IMG/VR virus record: IMGVR_UViG_3300027970_000889
Location: 1 to 39,612 of that record
DNA length: 39,612 nucleotides
Source: a virus
Strand: one strand, 5' to 3'
Shown: piece after piece, positions 28,534 through 36,663 of the stretch
How the letters are laid out: each line of letters starts with the position of its first letter
How positions within the stretch are numbered: position 1 is the first letter of the stretch
Notes under the pieces: generated by a model
The model's input: only the letters and a program-made list of their open reading frames with translations
What the model was told of the DNA's origin: nothing
Database searches by the model: none
Translations under genes and position numbers: made by a program

Positions 28534-30876
28534 TTAGCTCATTATAGGTAATACTTCAATGTCTGTACCTTGATCGTACCCATTGTCTCTTAGCCATTGA
28601 ATAGCTACACGATTAGCATCACGTTGAACGTTACCTACTCCACTAAAGCGATGTACTTCTTGTCCATCAGCTAACACTTTCCAAGCACCAGTAAAGCCAC
28701 CGGCTGCACGTTGTTGTTGTATATCAGTTGTGCTACCTGGTGCGGGTGCTGGTTGATCCATACGTGATAGACCATAACCTCTTCTATCAATACCTTGTTG
28801 TAACAACCAAGCTTGAGCTTTTTCTCTTGCTTCTTCAACTGATGTAGCTTGGAATGTATAAACTATACTTTGGTCTGCTGTTCTGTATAGTTTGTAATCT
28901 TGTGTTTCACCACCTGTAGCACGAATAGGTTGTGCTAATATAGGCTCACTATCACCAACACGTCTTATACCAAACATATCTCTTGCTTGGAATGGTTGTA
29001 GTCTATGTGGTCCGTGTTCAAGGTAATCATTTAGACGAATCAATGCTTCTCTATCATTGGTAATGCCTTCAGCATCTTCTACCTTTCGGTTAGTATCCAA
29101 ATTGAATATTTCATACTTTGGTTCACTACTGTCGTCCCTTTCATACGGACGCAATGGCTTGGCAACCAATGAACTTCGATAGTCAGCCCAATTTGGATAA
29201 CCACCAATGGCTTTTTCTCTTGCTTCTTCTTTAGATAAGGCAACAACTTCTATACTAGCAGTACCACCAGGACTACGAACACTCCACCAATATTTTTTGC
29301 CGCCGGTAGTATCTTTCTTCAACTTGCGTTCTAGTTGTGCTTGCTGAACAAAGCTACGCAATGCAGCCTTAGGTAACTCACCTGCGGCATACTTAGCAAA
29401 GTATTGAATAGTGTCGGTACTATCTTTACTTGGTGCTAATAACTTATAAAGTTTTGTTAGATATTCTTTTCTATATTTCTGTGGATCAACTGCGGCATCT
29501 AATGCTACTACAAATCGTAACAACGTGTTTTCAATCTTAGGGATATCAGCATCTAACCAATCACCACCGGGACTACGAAACTCAATGTAGCCGTCTTTGG
29601 TATTGATACTTGTGTATTTGTGTGTTGCACCACTATGAACTAGTTTGCTAGCGATATCACTTAGTCCTTCTTTCATTCCATCTAACAACTTTTTAGCACT
29701 ATCTGGATTTTGTCTAATGTTATCTTTAACTTGTTTCAAAGCACTCTTACAAAAAGTGTTACCTTCACGGTCAAACTCTTTCAATATATATTCGTCACCT
29801 AACAATAATGCTAACTTAACATAGTCAAGTTTTTCTCTACTAAAGTCAGGTACACTTACATTAATATGTAATCCAGTGCTATCATTCGTGTAGCAACCTT
29901 TATCTTTCGCCCAAGCAACAACTTTGTTAAAGTCACTTATCATTTCATCTATGGGCATTGGTGGAGATACGAACTCTAATCCACCATCACTGGAATCGTC
30001 AGGCTCTAAGCTACCATCAGGCTCAACAACATAGTGACCTGCTTCTCTGCGAGCACCGTGATAACGTTCGCTTGTATTGACTGGCTTACCAATCATTCTG
30101 CTAAACTCATCACCAATATCATCAACGCTTAACTCACCACCGTTATCGGGATAATACCAATGTGGCCAACTAATATCATAGTTACTTTCAACGTCTTGCA
30201 TTGTATAAAGACCTTCACTTTCTAACCAATCGCTTTCGTCTGGCCAGTCAGTTTCATCCATCCACTTTTCACGTGCATTGTCATACAATCTTTCTTGATT
30301 GTCCCATTCTTCTTCAACAAATTGGTCACGCTTTTCTTCTACCATATCAGTAGCTTCTTTCCAGTGTTTCCAATCTTCGTTATTTTCTTTGTCTTTTAGT
30401 TTAGTTGTTTTTGCGCCGGCTTTGTTTGCCGCTTCTTTTTGTTCATCTGTTAAGCCTAACTGGTCATAAGCCTCATCTAGTGCGGCATCTTCATCAAACT
30501 CGCCTTCACTTTCAATATATTCACGTAGATAATCTTTACCTTCACTATCCCATTGTTCGCTACGTCTTTCATCAGCCCATTCGAGATAAGATTGAGTTAG
30601 TTCATCAACTAAACTTTCTACTTCTCTAAGACCATTGTAGTTACGGTCATAAAAAAAGTTGCGTATGTTTTGGATACTACCGGAACTCTCATCACTATCA
30701 TAATCAGCTTCTGGATCCCCGTCACCTTCTTCTTGTTTAACGTTTGGAACAATCATCTCAAATTCCATACCAGCCTGAGCACCAGTCTTGGCAGCTTCTT
30801 GCTTTAGTCGTGTAGGATTCATCGCTACTTCGTCAAGTACTTCTGTTTCTAATATTATAAAGTCTAGTGCTCTCAT
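28534..30876 (-). CDS. Putative amidoligase-like packaged protein, 780 aa
   Basis: Start MRALDFIILETEVLDE carries the shared signature with ILE (8-10) and LDE (14-16). AGMEFEM (35-41), DGGLEFVSPP (297-306), STGLHINVSV (333-342) and KYTSIN...IEFRSPGGDW (420-440) match, in order, the putative amidoligase family (COOH-NH2 ligase), whose members join an amine to a carboxylate using ATP. Residues 85-230 are a very acidic, Trp-rich insertion. From about 540 to 780 there are four short repeats of about 60 residues (WSVRSPGG, YEIFNLDT, YKLYRTAD, WKVLADGQ), each a strand pair plus A-rich helix. A substrate cannot be named. Expected location: virion interior, by its start. Confidence 0.72.
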   Translation of the reverse strand: MRALDFIILETEVLDEVAMNPTRLKQEAAKTGAQAGMEFEMIVPNVKQEEGDGDPEADYDSDESSGSIQNIRNFFYDRNYNGLREVESLVDELTQSYLEWADERRSEQWDSEGKDYLREYIESEGEFDEDAALDEAYDQLGLTDEQKEAANKAGAKTTKLKDKENNEDWKHWKEATDMVEEKRDQFVEEEWDNQERLYDNAREKWMDETDWPDESDWLESEGLYTMQDVESNYDISWPHWYYPDNGGELSVDDIGDEFSRMIGKPVNTSERYHGARREAGHYVVEPDGSLEPDDSSDGGLEFVSPPMPIDEMISDFNKVVAWAKDKGCYTNDSTGLHINVSVPDFSREKLDYVKLALLLGDEYILKEFDREGNTFCKSALKQVKDNIRQNPDSAKKLLDGMKEGLSDIASKLVHSGATHKYTSINTKDGYIEFRSPGGDWLDADIPKIENTLLRFVVALDAAVDPQKYRKEYLTKLYKLLAPSKDSTDTIQYFAKYAAGELPKAALRSFVQQAQLERKLKKDTTGGKKYWWSVRSPGGTASIEVVALSKEEAREKAIGGYPNWADYRSSLVAKPLRPYERDDSSEPKYEIFNLDTNRKVEDAEGITNDREALIRLNDYLEHGPHRLQPFQARDMFGIRRVGDSEPILAQPIRATGGETQDYKLYRTADQSIVYTFQATSVEEAREKAQAWLLQQGIDRRGYGLSRMDQPAPAPGSTTDIQQQRAAGGFTGAWKVLADGQEVHRFSGVGNVQRDANRVAIQWLRDNGYDQGTDIEVLPIMS

Positions 30877-32216
30877 TTTTTTAACTTATTCCATTTATCG
30901 TATATATAGTTTTTCAACTCTATTGTGTTCTTAAAACCATTGTCGTTCATATATTTAATCAACTTCACGGCACTAGCTCTATCTCCTGCGTCTGGCTTAC
31001 GTGCGTTACTTAAATCAACACCTATGTTATGATCGCCTGTTGTATCGTGATACCATAACAGGTTCTTTAGTTGTCTCTTAGCTCTATCGCTTAAGTATTC
31101 CTCTTTGTCTTTTTCAATCAACTCAATCCAAGGCTTAACAAAGTCTGTTGGCTTGCGAGTAGAACCTCTAGTTGGTTGACCCTTCAATACATCTTTAGCT
31201 TGGCTTGGCTGAACACTCTTGCGTGTATCTAACAATCTCCAAGCTTTTTCATCTGTATAAAGATATACTGGTATATCTCTTTTTTTAGCTGTTATCATTA
31301 GCTGTCGTGTTTGTGGGCTACGATATTCATTTTGTTCTTTTAGTAAGATATGTATCTCTGTAACAGGTGTCATTGGTATACTTGGCTCTTTGCTGAATAC
31401 TCTATCTTCTGATTCACGTGTTCTTGTGCCATCACTTTTTAACCAAGCACTATTCCAATAGTCTATTGGCTTAACAATGTATCTACTGTTGAACCAATCA
31501 CCGTTCATTTTAAACATTACACCACCAGTACCAACATATCTATGATAGTCACCGGTTGGTGTGCGTGTTAAACTTAAAAAGTATGGATAACCTTTTGGTG
31601 CATAATCTTCTTCGCTTGGATTACCTGTTACACTTGCAAGTTCAAAGTTGCCTGATTGTAGAATCTTTAATGCGGCACCGGTACTAGTGTAATGAAATAC
31701 TACACTAGTTGCACGTTCATTCAGTTGTTCATTTTCACTAAGTTTATTTTCAGGCTTGTCGTATGCTCTACGGTCAGTTAGTGTAAAAATCATTCCATCG
31801 TGTGGATCTTTTTTGCTATATAAGTCCCAATCAGGTAATAAACGCTTAATCATCTTAGCATATAATCCAATGCGACTATCTTCTTTGGCATTGAATGTTA
31901 TTTCTTCTACTTTATCAAGACCATATTTTTGTAAGAACTCGCGGGTAATATCAACCGCGGTAGACAATACTTCGGCTGAATTACCTGTACCTGTTGTGCC
32001 CCAAATATCCATTTCCTGTGGATCAGTATCTTTTCTACCCATCATAAACTGAACTTCCCATTTCTTAGGATTGGCATTGCGGGAAAACGCTTGCCAATGA
32101 TAAGTTCTATCGCCTACTGTAAAGTTTGCTCTAGCTTCTTCACCGCCGCGAAATTTCCATTCCCAGTTCTTTTTACCTTGCTGGAATAGTTCGTTTAAAA
32201 ACTCATTCGCTCGCAT
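30873..32216 (-). CDS. Two-domain packaged protein with ART-like C-terminal domain
   Basis: 447 residues. The start MRANEFLNELF has LNE at 7-9. Domain 1 (about 18-148) is shared with the protein at 36664-38883: WEVQF, TTGTGNS, VLSTAVDITREFLQKYG, ITFNAKEDSRIGLYAKM; the pattern resembles an acyltransferase (GNAT) fold but is not certain. LSENEQLNE (159-167) ends this domain with two further candidate protease cuts. Domain 2 begins VVFHYTSTGAALKILQSG (172-189), then YFLSLTR (212-218) and ESEDR (268-272), an order like the H-Y-...-E sites of ADP-ribosyltransferases. If so it recalls T4 Alt, a packaged ADP-ribosyltransferase. Both domain assignments are inference. Confidence 0.7.
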   Translation of the reverse strand: MRANEFLNELFQQGKKNWEWKFRGGEEARANFTVGDRTYHWQAFSRNANPKKWEVQFMMGRKDTDPQEMDIWGTTGTGNSAEVLSTAVDITREFLQKYGLDKVEEITFNAKEDSRIGLYAKMIKRLLPDWDLYSKKDPHDGMIFTLTDRRAYDKPENKLSENEQLNERATSVVFHYTSTGAALKILQSGNFELASVTGNPSEEDYAPKGYPYFLSLTRTPTGDYHRYVGTGGVMFKMNGDWFNSRYIVKPIDYWNSAWLKSDGTRTRESEDRVFSKEPSIPMTPVTEIHILLKEQNEYRSPQTRQLMITAKKRDIPVYLYTDEKAWRLLDTRKSVQPSQAKDVLKGQPTRGSTRKPTDFVKPWIELIEKDKEEYLSDRAKRQLKNLLWYHDTTGDHNIGVDLSNARKPDAGDRASAVKLIKYMNDNGFKNTIELKNYIYDKWNKLKK

Positions 32217-32656
32217 TACTCACGTTCTCGTTTTAATATAGAACGAATGAACCAAGCTTTCTTGCCGTACAAATCTTGTAGTTCGGCCATATAGTTTTCG
32301 ATACCGTGTTGATTCTCACTAGCTGCCTCATCAAACATTGCTGTTACTAACTTAAGCATTAATTCACAGTCTTGTAATGATTCAGCAAACATTAGTTCAG
32401 CACGTGGGATTTTAATTTGGTCTTCAATGATTGATAGTTCTGCGTATCTTGTTAAACTTCCGGGCGTATACGAACCTAATATTCTGATATATTCAGCAAT
32501 AGGGTCAATAGTAGCATTTACATCTTCGTACAATGTATTAAAGAAGTCGTGATATTGTGGAAAGTTGCTGCCTTCAACATTCCAATGAAAGTTCTGGCTT
32601 TTGATAGCAAAGCTTTGTGTACTAGCTAATAGTACTTTTAGATTATCTGATAACAT
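32216..32656 (-). CDS. dps: Dps-like ferritin-family DNA protection protein
   Basis: A 146-residue four-helix protein with the Dps signature NFHWNVEGSNFPQYHDFF (22-39) and DPIAEYIRILG (51-61). Ferroxidase ligands are kept with correct spacing: His 24, His 36, Asp 51 and Glu 55; the usual Asp four residues after the second His is Asn 40. Dps oxidises iron with peroxide and, in many bacteria, coats DNA; this copy lacks the basic tail used for DNA binding. It overlaps neighbours by one base and sits between two large virion-type genes, so it may be a virion or late product. Confidence 0.88.
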   Translation of the reverse strand: MLSDNLKVLLASTQSFAIKSQNFHWNVEGSNFPQYHDFFNTLYEDVNATIDPIAEYIRILGSYTPGSLTRYAELSIIEDQIKIPRAELMFAESLQDCELMLKLVTAMFDEAASENQHGIENYMAELQDLYGKKAWFIRSILKRERE

Positions 32657-35550
32657 TATTGTCCTTGCTTTAATAGTTCTTGTGCTTTCTCAACACTAAT
32701 CATAGGTCTTGGATGTGTGCCATTTACCACGCTCTGTAGATATTCTTTACTAAAGCCTTTTGGTGCTTCTGCTTTTGTAGGAGTTTGAGTTTGTACAGGT
32801 TGTGTGATATTGGGTTTGCCTGTTAAACGATTAATATTAGGATCATCACCGGGTGTAACTCTAGCATTAGCGCCGGCTGCTCCTAGTGCCATTGCCCCGG
32901 TTAATGCAGCCGCACCTAATTTCTGTTTCCAATTCTCGTCTACATTTTCATTAGAGTTTTTCTTTGTATTAACATTGATAGCTTTACCACTACGTTCTGG
33001 ATTAGGATCTTCTCTACGCTTACGTTGAGCGGCACTAGCACGACCTTTTTTACCTAGACTGTGAGCTTTTGCTTGTGGCAAACATTTTGGTTTACCTTCT
33101 CCGGGTTCTCTAGCACAAGGACCTTTAATATTGCCTTTAGTATCCATACGAACCCATTTTTCTTTATTGAACCAATCGTGCAAACTTTCATCCGCTTGTT
33201 CAATACCTTCTAGTATAGAACTTTCATTTTTCTTTCCACCGTTGCCCCAATTGCTTGCACCTTTTTTACGACACTTTACTAATGCACCACTGGCATAAGC
33301 ACTTGGCCATACTTTATAACGGCTCTTTACTTTATAGTAGCAAGCATCTTTCTTTTCGTTCATTATCATTTCACTGAACATTGGGCCATTACAATGTGGA
33401 CATTTTTCTTCCGTTATATCTTGCTCATATACATTCTTATCATACACAATACCTTCATCGTCATCGCCAATTAAATCAATAATTTTTAAGCTGTTAGTGT
33501 CACTATTATACTCTAAGTCAGGTAATCCGCGATATTTACTCATTGGTTTTTTAGAGTCATACCATGCTTCTCTTGCAATAGAATGTAAAAATAAAATATC
33601 CATGTCATCTTCAAATATAGAAGTTTCATAACCAAGTGCTTTAAATTGTGCTACATTTTGATTAAATATTTTAGTTTGTTCTTGTTGACTTAATTGTGCC
33701 ATTTGCCCTTGTGCGGCTGTTGGTACATAAGAACCTTCCCAAAATATTTCTAATGCAGTTTCACTTAATGCTTTAAGTTGTATGATGAGGTTTTTATTCA
33801 AAGGATTACGAGGTTGCATTGGAATAACCTCCCCTTCTTCTACACTTTCTTTTGGCACACAGTTGGGAACTTGTTTACCGCCCTTACTTTTCATACCTAC
33901 TTGCTTATGCGTATCCCAACATTTTTCATCTAGCTGTTCTTCATTAGTATTTTTTACACAGTTAGGATATGTTTTGCCAAACATTTTCTTGTTACCCTCT
34001 TTGTGATAACCTTTCCAACAGGCTTCATCTAAATTAGTATGGTCTACGTGTGTTTCACACATACCGCAGTCTTCACATACCATTTCCATTTCAATACTTT
34101 CATTGTGCTTTTTCTTACCAGCACAATGAGCCTTTTGACTGAAACCTTTAGGATGACTACAGTTGATACTACTCTTATACTTTTGACTCCAACCTTCATC
34201 AACACCTTTTGGTTTAGCATATGCGGCTTTGTTAGTCAATAATCTGTTCTTAACATACTCTAATGCTTTGTCTAGTTTTCTATTCAACTCAACATAGTTA
34301 TCTCTTGCACCATCACGTGCTAACATACTTGTATCAACACCGGCTTCAATGTTTGGTGTCAACAGACCCTTCTTATCAAGCTTTTGAACTAAGTTATCTA
34401 ATATACCTTGTTTTTCAATAGCTTTATCAAGTTGGCTTAATCTTGCTTTTAGTTCAGAATGTTTCTCACCTGGCATTGCTACCATAGGGGTAGATGTAGC
34501 TCTTTGTCTAAAATTAGGTTCTCTTGCTGTGAACTTAGAAACAGTATTTTGTTTAAAATCTTTTTCCCACTGCTCTAAATCAGCTATACGTTGTTGTTCA
34601 AGTTGTTGTTTAACTTGCTGTAATGCTTCTAATGATTTAGATTTTAGTTCATCACCCAAACTTTCTGGCAGTGGTTTATCTAACTTCTTTACATTAGGTT
34701 TACTTGGTGGATAGTAAGCTGACTTAGCTCTATTTTTTGTTCCTAATATTTGAGGATTGTTTACTCTAGGGTAAGTAGATTTGAATGTTTTTTGTTCTTC
34801 ATCATCTATATTTTTTGTTAATGCATTAATAACTCTTTGTTGTGTATTTTCATCTAATTGTGTTATTAATGATTTAGCTTTTTTATATACAACATTGATA
34901 TCTTCTTTGACAGTTTTTGTATCATTGGCAAACTGTTTCTTAGTTGCTTTAACAATACCACTGAAACGTTTATCAGCTTTCTTATAGTCACCTGCTAAAT
35001 CAGCTTTACCTGCATCTAATGCCGCCGCTGTTTTATATTGACTTAATTTCTCATTAGAGATTTCATCAAGTTGTTCTTCACTAACACCTTGACCTAATTG
35101 TTGTAAGTCACTTGTTAATACATCTTGCGTAACTTCACCTATACCTTTTGAAATTGTGATGCGAGAATATTTACGATCCTTACTCATAGCAACTACTTTT
35201 GATGGTTGTCCAAAATACTTAACGGTGTCACCAGTCTGTATATTTTTAATAGAAACACCACCAAGATTAACCGGCTTATCACCTGCAAAGTTACCTTGAT
35301 CTCCCCATGGATCATCTATACCTTCATTAGTACCAGTTGCTAATCTATCATGGTCTGCATCACGTTTTTGTTTTTGGCTTAGTTGATACATCTTTTTAGA
35401 GTATGCAACATCGTCATCAAATGTATCATCTTCTTGTGAACGATAGCTGGAACGACTTCTGCCACTACTAGCAACGGCATTTTGGTAATCCCAATCACTG
35501 TCGTAGTTATGTGGGTTGACTTCGTTTAGACCTTTAAGAATTTTGCTCAT
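32656..35550 (-). CDS. Large modular internal-virion-type polyprotein, 964 aa
   Basis: A very long multi-part protein. The start MSKILKGLNE has LNE at 8-10. Further [LIV]-x-E sites lie at domain borders: 161-163, 232-234, 450-452, 507-509, 540-542, 712-714, 870-872. Modules: a Gly/Ser-rich linker; a small beta domain (IQTGDTVKYFGQPSK); a helical LDEISNEKLSQY module (161-210) also found in the next gene; coiled coil (295-440); a PKGFSQKAHCAGKKK box; two repeats of CW...GK...PNCV (511-532, 544-565); a CPHC zinc knuckle; DACYYKVKSRYKVWPS and WVRMDTKGNIKGPC boxes (DUF5872-like). Residues 873-896 (NWKQK then a hydrophobic Ala/Gly run ending ANA) look like a signal peptide freed by a cut after VDE. 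No enzyme seen. Confidence 0.75.
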   Translation of the reverse strand: MSKILKGLNEVNPHNYDSDWDYQNAVASSGRSRSSYRSQEDDTFDDDVAYSKKMYQLSQKQKRDADHDRLATGTNEGIDDPWGDQGNFAGDKPVNLGGVSIKNIQTGDTVKYFGQPSKVVAMSKDRKYSRITISKGIGEVTQDVLTSDLQQLGQGVSEEQLDEISNEKLSQYKTAAALDAGKADLAGDYKKADKRFSGIVKATKKQFANDTKTVKEDINVVYKKAKSLITQLDENTQQRVINALTKNIDDEEQKTFKSTYPRVNNPQILGTKNRAKSAYYPPSKPNVKKLDKPLPESLGDELKSKSLEALQQVKQQLEQQRIADLEQWEKDFKQNTVSKFTAREPNFRQRATSTPMVAMPGEKHSELKARLSQLDKAIEKQGILDNLVQKLDKKGLLTPNIEAGVDTSMLARDGARDNYVELNRKLDKALEYVKNRLLTNKAAYAKPKGVDEGWSQKYKSSINCSHPKGFSQKAHCAGKKKHNESIEMEMVCEDCGMCETHVDHTNLDEACWKGYHKEGNKKMFGKTYPNCVKNTNEEQLDEKCWDTHKQVGMKSKGGKQVPNCVPKESVEEGEVIPMQPRNPLNKNLIIQLKALSETALEIFWEGSYVPTAAQGQMAQLSQQEQTKIFNQNVAQFKALGYETSIFEDDMDILFLHSIAREAWYDSKKPMSKYRGLPDLEYNSDTNSLKIIDLIGDDDEGIVYDKNVYEQDITEEKCPHCNGPMFSEMIMNEKKDACYYKVKSRYKVWPSAYASGALVKCRKKGASNWGNGGKKNESSILEGIEQADESLHDWFNKEKWVRMDTKGNIKGPCAREPGEGKPKCLPQAKAHSLGKKGRASAAQRKRREDPNPERSGKAINVNTKKNSNENVDENWKQKLGAAALTGAMALGAAGANARVTPGDDPNINRLTGKPNITQPVQTQTPTKAEAPKGFSKEYLQSVVNGTHPRPMISVEKAQELLKQGQ

Positions 35551-35551
35551 A

Positions 35552-36613
35552 TTACTTTTTACTAGTTATTTTATCTACTGCACGGTCAATACCAGCCTGA
35601 CGTTTTTCAATCTTAGCATCTTTCTCAAAACGACTTGCAGGTAATTTTGAATTGAATGCAGATGTAGCTACCCTAGCACCTTTTTGAAACTGTGTATTAC
35701 CTTTACGGTTTGCCATATCACCGGCTGCTGATTTTACATAACTTCCTAATGCTTGCGGGCTTAACTCGTCAAGTTGACTTTCACCCATCTCACCATTAGT
35801 CATAGCACCAGTAGTGCCTAAACTTTCAGTAGCACCTTGCTTACTATATGCATCAATCATTTGCCTAATATAGAAATTATAAAAACCACGACGGCTATTG
35901 TATTCTCTATCTCCTAGTACAGTCTTTAGTGCCTTTACAGCATCACCTACTTCTGCACCACGCATTATTTTTAATGCGTCAGTAACAAGTGAGTCACCTC
36001 TTTGATTGTTTTCTGTAACACTTCGTAGTTGTTTACCTTCTAGGTATTCACGTACTGTGTTTAGATAGTCATTGGCTTTGATAATCTTTTCTTGTACCCA
36101 GCCTTCTAAGCCTTCTTCTTCACTAACACTTCTTACGATGTTATAGATTTTCTCAGCGTTCTTACCTGCACTGAATAAATCACTCACAGCCATTTCTACT
36201 TCGTGGTCTGTTCTATCTTTATCGTGTGATATAAAACCTGTCTTTACACTACGCCCTTGACCTGGCACAACGATTAAGTCTTGTTCGCTTAAGTCAGCTT
36301 CATTGACTGGTGGAGTTGGCTTTTGAGGTTGCTTGCTCATAGAAGCTTTCATTTCTTCTCTAGTTTTACCGTATTTCTTTTGAAATTCAGCTGGCTTCAT
36401 AGTCTGTAAGTCATACGCTAAATCTTTCATTGCGGCTTCGTTTAAGCTATTAGCAAATGGCTTGCTAGTTTTCTTACCTTTAAGTAGGTTGCCTACTTTA
36501 TTGCCACCGTAAACACTTGGGTTACGACTTTGCATTTTGACGAAACCGTGTTCTGTAGGTGCTATTGAACCTGCTGTTGTACTTGTTTCTTGGATAATTT
36601 GACTGATTTTCAT
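35552..36613 (-). CDS. Putative internal capsid / scaffold-associated protein, 353 aa
   Basis: Start MKISQIIQETSTT has IQE at 7-9. A further LNE lies at 57-59 (NSLNEAAMKD) and SQLDE near the C-terminal module. The middle (about 136-195) is helical: DHEVEMAVSDLFSAGKNAEK then WVQEKIIKANDYLNTVREYL, a pattern I associate with marine T4-like phage proteins of unknown role. The C-terminal LDELSPQALGSYVKSAAGD module repeats one in the 964-residue protein. Preceded by a GATAAATAC box and a GGGA site, so probably a late gene. Confidence 0.7.
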   Translation of the reverse strand: MKISQIIQETSTTAGSIAPTEHGFVKMQSRNPSVYGGNKVGNLLKGKKTSKPFANSLNEAAMKDLAYDLQTMKPAEFQKKYGKTREEMKASMSKQPQKPTPPVNEADLSEQDLIVVPGQGRSVKTGFISHDKDRTDHEVEMAVSDLFSAGKNAEKIYNIVRSVSEEEGLEGWVQEKIIKANDYLNTVREYLEGKQLRSVTENNQRGDSLVTDALKIMRGAEVGDAVKALKTVLGDREYNSRRGFYNFYIRQMIDAYSKQGATESLGTTGAMTNGEMGESQLDELSPQALGSYVKSAAGDMANRKGNTQFQKGARVATSAFNSKLPASRFEKDAKIEKRQAGIDRAVDKITSKK

Positions 36614-36633
36614 ATGGGATCCCGTTTGATGTA

Positions 36634-36642
36634 GTATTTATC
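36634..36642 (-). promoter_or_regulatory. Putative late promoter box GATAAATAC
   Basis: Minus-strand GATAAATAC, 20 bases before the ATG at 36613 and within the 50-base gap after the 739-residue gene. The short leader contains GGGA before the start. Identical to two other boxes in the window. Confidence 0.55.
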
Positions 36643-36663
36643 AAAATACCATAATATGGAAAC

